Source: Klebsormidium nitens
Taxonomy: Eukaryota; Streptophyta; Klebsormidiophyceae; Klebsormidiales; Klebsormidiaceae
Direction of reading: 5' to 3'
Assembly (NCBI GenBank): GCA_000708835.1
Contig: DF237499.1
Location: 1 to 58,702, forward strand
Length of the DNA: 58,702 nt
Part shown: positions 23,242 to 34,343 of the stretch, one piece after another
Layout of the letters: each line of letters begins with the position of its first letter
Numbering within the stretch: position 1 is the first letter of the stretch
The notes under the pieces: generated by a model
What the model was told of the DNA's origin: nothing
Seen by the model: the letters and a program-made list of their open reading frames with translations, nothing else
Database searches by the model: none
Translations under genes and position numbers: made by a program

Positions 23242-25417
23242 CTACTCCGGCCGTCTCTTGATCAAAATAGAGCCGCATGTTAAGCCGCCGTCAGCTTTAT
23301 GAGCCTCCGACATGTCTATCGGGTATACCGGAACAGACAGACCTTCATATGGATTGTGGGACGTCCGAAAATAGGCACGGGGGTAGAGAAGAGACCCGTT
23401 CACGAGCAAGGCATTCGCAGCTCCTGTCTCACGTATTCGAAGGGCGTGAAGTTCGGGTTGGCCCAGGAGCTTTTTGATCCTCTTGAAGATATCGAGTACT
23501 TCTGGGGAGTCCTCGACGGCCAGAGTGTTGGGCCCCACCCACGAAAGGCCTGCAATGTCAAGTGGGGGTTTATGGGCTTTTAGTACCGCCGAAGAAGACC
23601 CCTGTTATAATCAAAATTATAAGAGGTTTGCGGGACATGACTTGAACGGCAGGAGGCAAGGGAAAACGAAAAGGTTCACACTAAGGAAGAAACGTATGAA
23701 TGCTGATCAAGACTTTCGGGGCGTTGAGGACGAGCAAGGCGACGTTGGAAACATGAGCGAAGCGCAGCAAATTGTCTTAAAGGCAAAGAATTTCAGGAGG
23801 TCCACGAACCTGATTTCAGATGCAGACCAGAGGGCACAGGCAGTAGCACAACAGGGGTGTCAGGGAAAGCCTTGCGCAGAGCGTCGACTCCTGCCTCGTT
23901 CGTGCGACTGCGCAAGTGAGCTAGAAGAATCAGTTTTAGCCGAAACACGGTTCAATTCTTCGCTCGAAGAGCATGCTTTGCTGTAGCCAACCTTCAGCAT
24001 ACTGTTTCAGGCGGCTCCGCTCAGATTTGGCTAGAAATGACGAACAGAAACGAAGAGATAGCAGACGTATTTACCAAGACAACATTGCAGTGCGACAGGA
24101 GTGGAGGTTTGTCAAATCACTTTCAAAGACTTTGAGCAAGCTTGATGCAGTGTTCATGTCGAAGGCAGATCGAAGATACATGCTATCGGACGTCAGACCA
24201 ATCCTACAGACAGCAGTAAGCCACTCGCCTGCTGAGTCCGACAAAGATGTGGGTACGCGTTTGCAGCACGTCCCCGCCATCGATAGTCGCATCGGGTTCA
24301 GTGTCAGTGGTCTGGACCCCCAGCTCCTGGAGCTTCTCCCTGACTGCGGTCACCTCGCCCTGGCGGGCGATGTTTCCCTGGCGAGTAAAAGATAGGTGGT
24401 CTCTCAAGGAAACCACTTACAGCTGCACGGCATGTCAACCTCAAGGTACATTGATGAAAAGCTGACTATCGTCCAGTGGAGACGCTTGCTGCGGCTTCAT
24501 AACGAGTGGAGTTAACCTGCTTAGACAGAGTTCTCAGGGGGGCTTTGCTGGCTTTTCGCTTTGATTCCGCCCAAACATTTCGTCCCAGACTTTTGTCCTA
24601 CTTATTGGGCTTGGTGTTTGAAGGTGAACCTGCAGCAAGAACCTTCTGTGCCACAATAAGACTGCGAGTCCTTGAAGAAGAGAGCATATCTCAACTAGTC
24701 TTGCTTGAAAACTGATTGGTGAATCCGGTTCAAACGCAGGAAAGCTGGGTCCCGCCTACATGGCGTTTTTTAGCAGTACCCCTCACCGGTCTTGTGATCA
24801 GGGCGCTATTACCCCGAACCACGGCAGTGTCTTCAATGAAACAGCAATCTGGGTATCGGTTGTCTGGGGCTATCTCAACAACTCGAGGAACAAGTCCTGC
24901 CAAGGAAGACGGACTTTTTTTCTTTTTTCACATGTCAGCGGGGAGCACAGGGAGATGCAAGAAGGGAATTGTGGTGGAAATGAGAGGACAATTGCAGCTT
25001 TTTGAGGCCAAGGAATGCCCTGATGTGGGGCGCATCTCTTATTTCATAAGAATGTTCTGCTATTGCAATTGTTAAGATTATCACAAGAAGGGGGAAAGAG
25101 ATCTCACTCTTAAGCTGCTCAACATATGCGGCATGTTGCTGTTTGGCCTTTGCAACATCGATCGCCTCTGGCTTTTCATGGAGCGTCAGCGCCTCTGAAA
25201 AGGAGTCGGGAACCCCTCTAACTAGAGCGATTGCATCAGGGACATCCATTTGAGAATGTGTTGAGAACGTTCTCCTTGTCTGGTCACTTGCGTCCCACAA
25301 AGTGAGGGAGAGTAGCGAGCTGTGGTAGCTAGCTTGAGTATGCCCCTTGCGTAGACCGCACCTTGTTTGCACAACATTGCGCAGGCCCAGGAGGGCCCAG
25401 CGATTAAGGGGTGACAT
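23242..25417 (-). CDS. Dimethylarginine dimethylaminohydrolase (DDAH) with N-terminal presequence
   Basis: Five exons, in transcript order: 25417-25108, 24896-24787, 24377-24229, 23907-23810, 23549-23242. The product is 324 aa, and phases close. The amidinotransferase fold shows through VRGVPDSF, DCCFIEDTAVV, ALITRPG, DATIDGGDVL (residues 170-179), the substrate/catalytic histidine in GLHLKS (His219) and the catalytic cysteine in LTCGS (Cys314). DDAH hydrolyses asymmetric dimethylarginine to citrulline and dimethylamine, which clears inhibitors of NO synthase and of arginine methyltransferase signalling. About 56 residues precede the conserved core (second Met at 57). They are rich in Arg, Ser and Leu and end RRTFSTHS, as in a mitochondrial or plastid transit peptide. 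The exon 3 donor is GC (CAG then GCGAGT). The gene is head to head with NCBP3. Confidence 0.88.
24227..24228 (-). other. GC splice donor (DDAH intron 3)
   Basis: Exon 3 ends ...CTCAGCAG at 24229 and the intron begins GCGAGT. Using the nearby GT instead breaks the frame. The GC donor gives GLSSRTNEAG, aligning with GLS(K/R)RTN in known DDAH proteins. Confidence 0.75.
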
Positions 25418-25789
25418 CAGTCAAGCAGTTTCTACCATCACCTCACCATGTTTCGCCTGCCGTGCTGAGAAGCAGGTTTCTCATTGCAAAGAACAGGTTC
25501 AGCAATTGAACGAGCTTGGCTTAAACCTCTCGCTGAGCTGCCTTCTCCTCACGCTCTGCACAGACGGGTCCCTTATGTATACCCACATTCTCCCCCTCCC
25601 CAAATGCTCCCTTTCCCCCTTGTCCAGAGCGCCTGGAAAGCTGATATGAGCGACTGTAAAACCCTAATCGGTAAAACCCAATCTGCACAGTATGCCTCAA
25701 CGTGCAAACTGAGCTTCTCAACTTTGAAACCAGATGATGGAGCTGGCGCGCTTCACTTCAATCAAAGACACTACTTAATAGTATTGGTG
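25418..25789. promoter_or_regulatory. Shared divergent promoter, DDAH / NCBP3
   Basis: There are 372 bp between the two start codons. It contains AAACCCTAA at 25658-25666, a second partial copy (AAAACCCA, 25673-25680) and a CT-rich tract around 25590-25625. Both 5' UTRs must lie here, which leaves room for only one bidirectional core region. Confidence 0.65.
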
Positions 25790-28700
25790 ATGGCGGCTGC
25801 ACCGGATCTCTCCGTGGAGGAACTGAACGGCGATGCGGAGGTGGCGAACCCTGAGAAAAAGCTTCCGGAACCGATATTGTTTGGTGCTCAAGAAAGTCTT
25901 GAGAAGTCAGCGGTGCAATTGGAGCAAGAAAAGCACCAAGCAAGGTACAAGAGCTCTGACCAATGTCTTTGAGCCGCTTCGATGAATGATGAGAGGAAAT
26001 AATGATGTTTTTGGAGATGGCTTGAAATAAGGCAAGGAAAGCTTTTAGGACAGCATCAGGATTTCATGCTGAGTTTGGAATGCATCGCTTCTGTATGGTC
26101 GTATATCTTGGTGGTGGAGAGATTGACGCACTAAGGATATGTGATAATTCAATGCAGTCCATAAGAAGATGTACTCGGCTTTATTGAAACTACCACCAGT
26201 GCATCGCTCAGAACATCAACTGCCATTGTTTCTGGGAGAGAGCGATCAATGCAAGGCCTGCCATTGACATCAACCGACATGTGCAGGGCCCGCAAATTCG
26301 GAGTTGAGTATGTCGAGCCCAGGAAAGATCTCCTCCTTTCTCGAGCCGAGCTACGAACCCAGATCGCCAGGGAGCGCGCTGGAGATCGCAAAGGTTTTGC
26401 CGTGGGTATTGACCTCTTCTCAGAGGTATGCTCCATGTCTGGTTCCTTGATCTGGACTGTCTGCTTTTTGGTCACTGCTGGTGGTGCTTTCTTGGTGCTT
26501 ACCAGGATAAGAAGATTTAGTCCTCGACCACAAACTTTGTACGCCTACTTCGCATGTCAGGCGGGGGTTTTGTTGGCGGCTGGCATCCTTTGTTGTATGT
26601 TAGCGTTGGGGCTATGTGCAGGTCGCCGTTCTACTTCCATCAGTAGGCTGATGCAGTTGCGCCCATCATCCACGATTTTGTTGAGCGCAGACTTCAGGCT
26701 TGATAACCAAGGAGTCTGAGACTTCAGGCCCAAAACACTAGAAAAACACAGAAATATTTTCTATCATTGGCAGGAGGAGAAGGCCAAGAAGGAGCGCCGT
26801 GCGCAGCGGTATGGCCTGGCGACTGCCGCCAAGGACGAGACGGATGAGGAGCGGAAGCGGCGGCTACGGGCGGAGAGGTTTGGTGCGGTGGAGCCAGAAC
26901 CTGCAGTTGAGGGCGCAACCATGGACGTAGGTGAGGCCGGGCTGCGAGTTGAAAGGCAGTGGAAGCCTGGAAAGATCTGTTCCTGGCAAGATGCACTTTA
27001 TAGTCGTAAACCTGACCGGACTAGCGGTTTTACCCAAGTGCGACGCCTCTTCTCCCCACGACCAAAGCAGCTGTTTGGTGGGGCTGTCTGAGAAGCATCA
27101 AAGATGAGGTTATAACGGGCAGAACTGAGTTTAAGGATGCAACCGACATTCAGAAAGCTGATTGTTTCAGCCGTTGTTGACAGGCTCCCACTGAGATCTT
27201 CTTGGAGTAACATCAGCATCTTTAGTAGGAGGGCATCAAAGTATCGATCGAAGGTTGTTTGAAAGTCATCGCGGCTTCGTCAAGAAGCCTTCTCATCATA
27301 TGTTGCCCCTGTATCCCGCAGATGCATTGGAGGTCCGACGGGATGCGCCTGACACCGCCTCCCTTCGGCTAGACACGATCTATGTGTACGGCACCGATAC
27401 ACTGTCCACTAAGGACGTGTTGCGCTACTTCACGGGGTATGGACCCAGCTTTGTGGAGTGGATCAACGACTCCTCATGTAAGCCCGGTCAATAATGGCCT
27501 TCGAAGAGGATACCTCCGAAAGCGACATGCCTCATCGAAGCTGTCAATACTTGTCGTACTTTCGATGATACTTGTAGATTTCGAGTACTGAACCTCCTCT
27601 TTGTTTCGGTAGCCAGGCGACCAGATTGTTGACTTCGTTGCACCTTAAAAAACCAGACTGCCTGTCATTCATGGTCTGATCAATGTCAAAACAGGTCTTC
27701 TTAAGTTGACCGTCTATAATCGGGCTCACAACCATAGAATTTCACAAATTTGCTCAGACCTTGCTTCCGCTCCGCACGCCACTATCAGCTCGAACACCTA
27801 CTTGATCTCTGAGCTTACTTTGTTCGGCAAGGCAACTGTTGTTTATCGTGAGAAAAGATTACGATTGGCAACCACCCTCGCTGAGTGGCACTGGTTTGAT
27901 ACCTTGCTCGACGGAGACAGCTGATTAGCACCCATTGGCACTTCTCGCAGGTAACATCGTTTTTGAGGACGAGTTTGCCGCCAAGCGCGCCCTCTTAACA
28001 ATCGGAACCCAGGAGCCGGGTTCTGCTAACGAGGCGCTCCCTGCCCCCTGGTATGCTGGGAAGCCATTCGAAAGGGATGACCTCAGGCTGCCACTGAGCC
28101 TCAGGATTGCGTGCACTGCTGACGTCAAGCCGGAAGAGGGGGTCGTCTCTCGCCATCTGTGGATACGAGATGGCGGCAGAGGGCAGGGGCGAGGCAGGGG
28201 CGGGGGGCGGGGACGAGGGGCCAGCAGGAGAGAGCGGGGAGACTGGCAACATGAGCAGCAAAGCGAAGAAGGTGAGGGCTGTGCCTTAAATCGTGGTGCA
28301 ATCTCTAAACTGCTCTGCAAGCTGGCTGTGCCTTAATCCGTGATGTGGCAATTTCTAAACTGCTTTGCAAGCTTAAGTCGACGACTGTACAGCGAGCGGA
28401 AAGTAAGGTCCGCCGCACAGCCTTCCTGACGATTATGTAGCTAGTTGCTGCAGACGCAGAAAGCACTGGGTCGTCCTCAGAATGTAGGGCTGGCTGGTCG
28501 GCATCTCGATTTGTATATCAGGGGCTTGCTTTTGTATCATTTCCACCAATGTTTTGGTATGGAGGTCCAAGGACGCCGAGAATGTAGGCAGTATTTGTGG
28601 ACGGCCGGGACTGTCGAGAGTTTGATCGATTGAGTGCAGCTAGATAGCCACAACCTCGTCAATATAAAACTCAACGAGGTCAAGAAACGATTTTGGAGAG

Positions 28701-29109
28701 CCACTGCGAGGCTGCTGAATGCATTTGAAGACCTCCCGAGCATGCACATTGAATAATGGTGTTTTGTAAATGATCGTGGATAGACTTTCTGCTTTAAGCC
28801 GATTTTTGAAAGAACGTGCCAAATGTGACCTGCTCATTTCTGTCTGCAGTTTGGGGTCAGGAGCCCGTCGCTGTTCAAGAGGTCCCAGAGCGGCCTTTGG
28901 GTCCTAGAAAGCGGCTCCGCAACGATGTGGAGCCGCAACCAGGCTCGAAAGAACCTAGACAGAATGGTAAGTCAAGAAACCGAAAACGGGGTAAGGTAAG
29001 TAATACCCTTGCGGCGGCGGGGCAAGGATCGGTCGAAAAGGATGCGGAGCCTGAAAGGATAGCTAACCCCAGGTTCGATAGGAGAAAAGACGACGAAGAT
29101 GATGATTAG
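25790..29109 (+). CDS. NCBP3: Nuclear cap-binding protein subunit 3 (NCBP3)
   Basis: Six exons: 25790-25944, 26287-26425, 26774-26930, 27322-27477, 27951-28271, 28850-29109. The product is 395 aa (human about 620), and phases close. The RRM-like cap-binding domain is spread over exons 4-5: IYVYGTDTLSTKDVLRYF, then VEWINDSSCNIVF. The WIND element aligns with the WLDD motif reported to matter for cap binding in human NCBP3. After it come an RG-rich tract (GRGQGRGRGGGRGRG), a basic region and an acidic tail. Exons 1-3 carry RARKFG, RAQRYG and RAERFG, like the motif of SARNP/MOS11 export factors. NCBP3 pairs with CBP80 (NCBP1) and connects capped RNA to export. Exon 6 contains strong GTAAGT donors, so alternative splicing of the tail is possible. 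Confidence 0.87.
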
Positions 29110-29946
29110 GCGAGCATCGCAAAGTCTGCCTGCTTGACTCAAATGTCCATGCCGCGTGCACAAAGGAAATGACGTAATGGCATCCGTACGAGCATGTCGT
29201 ACGCTGCAAAAATGGTGCAAAGCGTGTCCTGCCAGGCTGACAATACCTACCTCTGCTTCATGACCGTGCTTTCCCTTCACACGTTAAATCGAAGTGTGCC
29301 AGCGACCCGAGTGAACGGCCGCATGCATGCCCGCGTGGCCGCCCAATTAGCGCGCCTCTAGGCTAGTCTCTGCAATGGTGATCATGACAGTCAACTTCAA
29401 AGCGCCGCCATGGTGCTGGCGGGTGCACTGCATTGCCAGCCGGGCCTGGCCATGCACGAGCAGGTTAATAAAGGTCACCAAATTGAGCTGGCGTCGCACG
29501 CCGCATTTTATAGCTGTGCATATAAGCATCCATGCTTGCCAGTAGTGGGCAGCCGCCGGCTGCACTGGTCTATAGTACATATCATTAAAGCTGGCAAGTC
29601 GATCGAGACGGTCCGGCCACCAGACACGGAGTGCGCTTGATCTCATGCTCCACCTATCGGCAATCACGGGCGCAATGGCGCGCAGCCAAAGCGTAGCATG
29701 AACTTATGGTTGAATAAGGTAAGCTAAACGCATACCCCGGCATCCGATAGATCATGGTGGAATCAGCGGGTAGCCGAAGACAGCTAGAGACCATTGTGTG
29801 AAGCTTGCGAGCAGGGCCAAATGAGTAGCTTCGGCGAACATTGCCCTTGATTGCCACTTAACTCTTGTGCATCGAATTTTGCCAGCTTGGCATTTCACTG
29901 CACGATCCTGATCTCGATTGGCGCCGTGCACGCTAGAGATTCTCAT
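29110..29946. other. Convergent spacer, NCBP3 to methyltransferase gene
   Basis: Two genes end here facing each other. There are short open frames only, and nothing supported beyond the expected 3' UTRs. Confidence 0.5.
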
Positions 29947-32900
29947 CTAAGTTTTGCTCAGGACATTTAGATCGTTGTAGTTTGGCATCTCATCTTCACT
30001 CGTGCTTTTTCTCGAAGCGGGCGACGCTTCACCCCTTCGAATGATGAAGATACCGATATCGTCGCTCCGCCACTGCAGAAGAGAAAAAGTATGTCACGCT
30101 TTCGGTTGCCTATACATAGGGAAACGTTCTCTCATACATACCTGATCCCATGACGAGGGGCCCGATGGCCAGAAGCGGAGCCCGGGACCATGCTCGAGCG
30201 CAACTTGGGCCTACGAGATTACACGTCGACCGACAACTCGAGAGCTCACCTGCGGTGGTCGGAAGCAACGCAAACGATTCATTTGTCGACGCGGGTAGGA
30301 AACACAGAACTTGTAGGCCTTCTCGCAGGAACCAGAGAGTACCCAGGCAGTAATCTGAACCGGTGATTGTTAGAACGCCAACCCTACCATAACAGCACGT
30401 ATTCCTGATCTGCCTCAATATCCTCAGCACATGACAGTGGCTCAACACAGCCAACTAGCATGAGGCGGCCAGGAAACCCACCTCTGGATGCAGCTTGTCG
30501 TAGTCTACCTTGACGGACACGAGCCCGTGCTCCCGCATAATTTGGAAGGCCTCCGTGGTGCCGAACCTCAGCTCATAACCGATGATGATCTGCATAAGCA
30601 GAAGGCGTGTTACCAGCCCCGATGCGGCTGTTGCATCCGGCAGGTTTTGCGCTTCATTGGGACGCACGGCATAACCAGCGGCGAAGCAGGCCGCGTACGA
30701 ACGGAAGGCACTTGCAAACCGGACGTGCTGTTGAAAGAAGGTGATAAGCAGGCAAGTGCTTTGGACGTAGGAGGAAAGAACGTTGCTTGCCTGGGTGTTT
30801 GGGCCACTTAGGTCCAGCAAGGTTTTACAGAGGGCAGGGACGAGGGACCTGCGGGCTACAGACACACTAAAACTCAGAAGAGATCTCAGGGTTCCTTTCC
30901 TCCTCCCATCGTGATTGTGATGAAGCGGATGCACGAGCGAAGTTTTGCGTGTACGCTCGACAAGTGACGCACTCCAAAATGGAACCTCATGAAGTTGCTA
31001 CCAACTTCTGGCCCTTGCTTTCTCACCACCCGTCCTACATCGACGACCAAGGCAAGACGCAGCATTCCGCCCGGAAGTCAAGCGAACGGCTAGCGGGTTG
31101 ACAGGGCGAAAACTTTGCAATTTAGGGCGGAACATATTGGATGCACTTACATGTCATACAGGATGTCCGACCCCACCACGTAGTCGACCGGCGGAAACAG
31201 GTGGCTCGCATCGGACCCCCACTCGAGCACGTCGGCTCGACACCGCTCCTCCAGCTGGTTGGCCTGCAAGAGAAAGTAGCGTTCTAGAAGCCCATCAAGC
31301 GGCCATGTCAACGTTGCAGATTACCTGCCCAGAACGTTCAGCGAGAAGGACATTTGCGATCCTGAGTCGTTTCAAATCCAGCAGCCTCATATAGTTGCAC
31401 CCGTATTGCAGGGGAAGTCACGGAATGGCTGTTCGACTTCATGCAACTTTGAGAGACAAAGACGCAATGAACCTTTAATCGGACCCCCTCTCGAGAACGA
31501 AGTCCAGTAAGAGCTGTGCCTCATTTTGAGCAGCTGCGCCCCCAACAAGATTCTCAAGGGGTCCAAGTTGGCTGGTCGTCGGGTCACCTGTATGTTGGTC
31601 CGCAGGCCTGGCATAAGTGCCTCGCGATCGGTGAGGACCACGTCGGCACCTAAGGAGGCCAGAGCCAGACCCACCTGCAGGAAAAGCACCGGGCTGCGAT
31701 CGGACTCCAAACAAAGCCAACTTTGTTGAAGAGTGAATAACCTTGGGCGCAATCGACTCACCAGACAGGACTGGCGGCACTTGTCGAAAGATAGTGGGCT
31801 AGCAACTATGAATAAAAGTATGCTGTCCAAACGCTCTGCACGACCAGGAAATCGGAGCGTTCTGAACCCTTAGTATCTACTTTGTAGATCGAACTAAAGG
31901 ACAAGCGGGGAACCGGGGGGCTTCGGGGCAATCCTTTTGAAGTCGTGTTATATATCAGCGGTCAGGGTGTTGTACAGAACGAACGTTTATAGAAACTCCG
32001 GTGGTCAAATCGGGCACGCTGTTGTCAATTCTGAAAACGCTAAAGGTCGAAGCAAATCCAATATCTATAACGTCAAGCGGAAATCCTGCTATCAGCCAAT
32101 GAGTACACTAGTTTCGAAGGCTTCAAGAATTTGCATCTTGTCAACCCACTGCGGAACGGAAAAGTGTCCACTCTTTCGCACTGCTGGCGCTACGCTGATG
32201 ACAATCTTACCAGGCCAGTACCCGCGCCTGCACAGAGAAGGAGCAAGGTGTCACCTGATTTATAACAGTATTTACAGCTTTGCAAAACATTTGTTGCCTG
32301 TACAAGGCTGGGAAACTCATGTATGAGCAAGATTAAGAGACTATCAAAGCAACGACCCGCCAGGAAACCTGCATTTGAGTTCCACTTCTCTATCCAGCGG
32401 AGGACAGCGCGTTGGGTCAGCACCAATATGCACCTCAAGAAACGTATACATGCGATTGGGCGAACCTAACGCCCTTTTGCCTTGTCAGTATTCTCACCAA
32501 CTTCGATCACCCGCTTGCCCTTGAAAGAACCTGCAAAAAACAGGAGGTCCACACATGTGAGTATTCAGCCAGTGCCTCTGCTGACAGATCATTCATTGCT
32601 AAAGACACCAGAACTTTTTGCATCTTCGCCCTCAAAGGTACTCATCAATTCTTACGATCCTCTTGGGATCATTCACGGAAAGCAGGAAGGGTGGTGCGGA
32701 TGGAGACTAAGCAAGTTCAAAGAGACTGAAATCAGCTGATATCTGGAGGGAACAGAATCAACAATTGTAGTGGCCGCACTCACCAGGGGGCCATGACTGG
32801 GTTTCAAACCACTTTGCGACAGCGATAGCCTGCATGGGACATTAGGAAGCGGGAGGCCTGTAAGCAGGAGAACATACGCCAGACCGGCGCTGCAAACAAG

Positions 32901-33305
32901 GCCTGTATCAATCATGCATTCAAAATCCCACACCGCATTGCTTGTCTCCATTTCGCTCTAAAGTTGGCTTGCCCATTCATTAGATTTTTAGGATTGATGG
33001 GCGCAGCCTCACGGCATTGCGCTGATTCCTGTCGCCCTGCTCTCCGACGTCCCTTTACAGCATTCTATGCAGAACAGTGCTGGAAGAACAGGAGTGCTCA
33101 CACAGTCCCACACCCAGGCCCCTGTCAGCGCCCGCCCTGTCTGCGGGTCCATCAAGGAGCTGTGCTCATAGATACGAAGCTCCCGCCCCCGGACGCTGAT
33201 ATCCCTAAACCGGCGTGCCGTATCAGGTGGCTCTGAAGTGGTGGTGCCGCCAGCTGAATCGATGGCAGGTTGCTTTACGGAGTCATCTGCTTCCGGGGAG
33301 GCCAT
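29947..33305 (-). CDS. METTL21-like protein methyltransferase (methyltransferase family 16)
   Basis: Nine exons, in transcript order: 33305-33102, 32829-32784, 32530-32498, 32227-32211, 31674-31588, 31263-31151, 30848-30791, 30589-30482, 30072-29947. The product is 263 aa. The family order is complete: WDCAIAVAKWFE; SAM motif I VIEVGAGTGLVGLALASLG (about residues 91-110) with the acidic VVLTD; VLEWGSD; the post-motif DILYD (about 162-166); YELRFGTTEAF; and the C-terminal HPEWRSDDIGIFIIRR. Members trimethylate lysines on chaperones, eEF1A and similar proteins; the substrate here is unknown. Motif I is split over exons 3, 4 and 5, of which exons 3 and 4 are only 33 and 17 nt. The exon 7 donor is GC (CAG then GCAAGC). 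Confidence 0.85.
30789..30790 (-). other. GC splice donor (methyltransferase intron 7)
   Basis: Exon 7 ends ...AACACCCAG at 30791, followed by GCAAGC. Joining to 30589 gives GPNTQIIIGYELRF, which matches the family. The next GT (GTTCTT, 8 nt further) would add 8 nt and break the frame. Confidence 0.75.
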
Positions 33306-34343
33306 GTTGCAATGCTCAGGTTTATTATGGCAGCGCACAGCCTTTGAAGCTGATTGGGAGTGGTATGATGCCTGAAACTCTGCCTGGAAAAGGCCTGCGA
33401 GCTACTGAGCTGGGGGTGGAAGACCGTGTCACACTTGACTTGCCAATTGACCCTCCTTGCAGCAGCCGTGAAAGATGCAGAAACTTGAAATGCTGACTTC
33501 AATGCATGCAGCTGAACGGCCAGCTGCAGGCACCCAAACTACCGGTACTGGAAGAAAATTGGGGTTTTGAGGGATGAGCCTGGCCTTATGGGTCTTGAAT
33601 GTTGGAGTTCAGTGCTGCCACTGATCAGCGCTGCTATATTCTTGACGTTCAGAAGCAATCATAACGATTCGGTTTGAACATGTGAGCATATCATATGTCA
33701 CGTACACTCTATGGCGCTAGGTGAGCGCCGCACCAACCACCGCAACGGCGCATGCTGAACTATACTGAACACCCGATATCTGTCATGGTGCATGAGGTAC
33801 AACTACGTTACCCACTGGCCTCACCAGTTCTTTTGTTTGCCTCGGGCGATCGATCAAGTATCTTTGGCGCGGCCAGGCCGCGAGCTGCCCACAGTACCGG
33901 CCTAAGGCACACTTGCAGCTCTCAACGCGCCGTGACGATGAAGGTGCAAATGCACGACACAAGACGTGTAGGCATCCTCCAATTCGTATGAAAGGAACTG
34001 TCACAAATGTTTATGACATGTGATCGAAGCAATGGTGATCCAGACCGTCTGGACAGGTCAAGCATCCTCTTGCATCTTTTCTACAATGATGGCGCCCTGC
34101 TGCCGGGAACAAAATGCAACTTCTCAATTTCAACATCAGAGCGTCACAGAACGCGCCAAGGAAGTCGAGCATTCGAGCTCGATGACAACATGGCCGCGCA
34201 GGACAATGTTGCAAGTCAAAGTGAATCGGTCCGCACGAAATCACAAGCGAATTGAGTCGGACCCGCACACACAAGAAAGTGCATTCGCGCCCTCTGCCAG
34301 AGGTATCTGTCAGGATGCCAGGAAGTGGGCCGTTCCACATTTC
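33306..34343. promoter_or_regulatory. Spacer: TAF2 3' end and methyltransferase upstream region
   Basis: About 1 kb between two minus-strand genes. It must contain the TAF2 3' UTR and the methyltransferase promoter. No other gene or repeat is seen. Confidence 0.5.
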
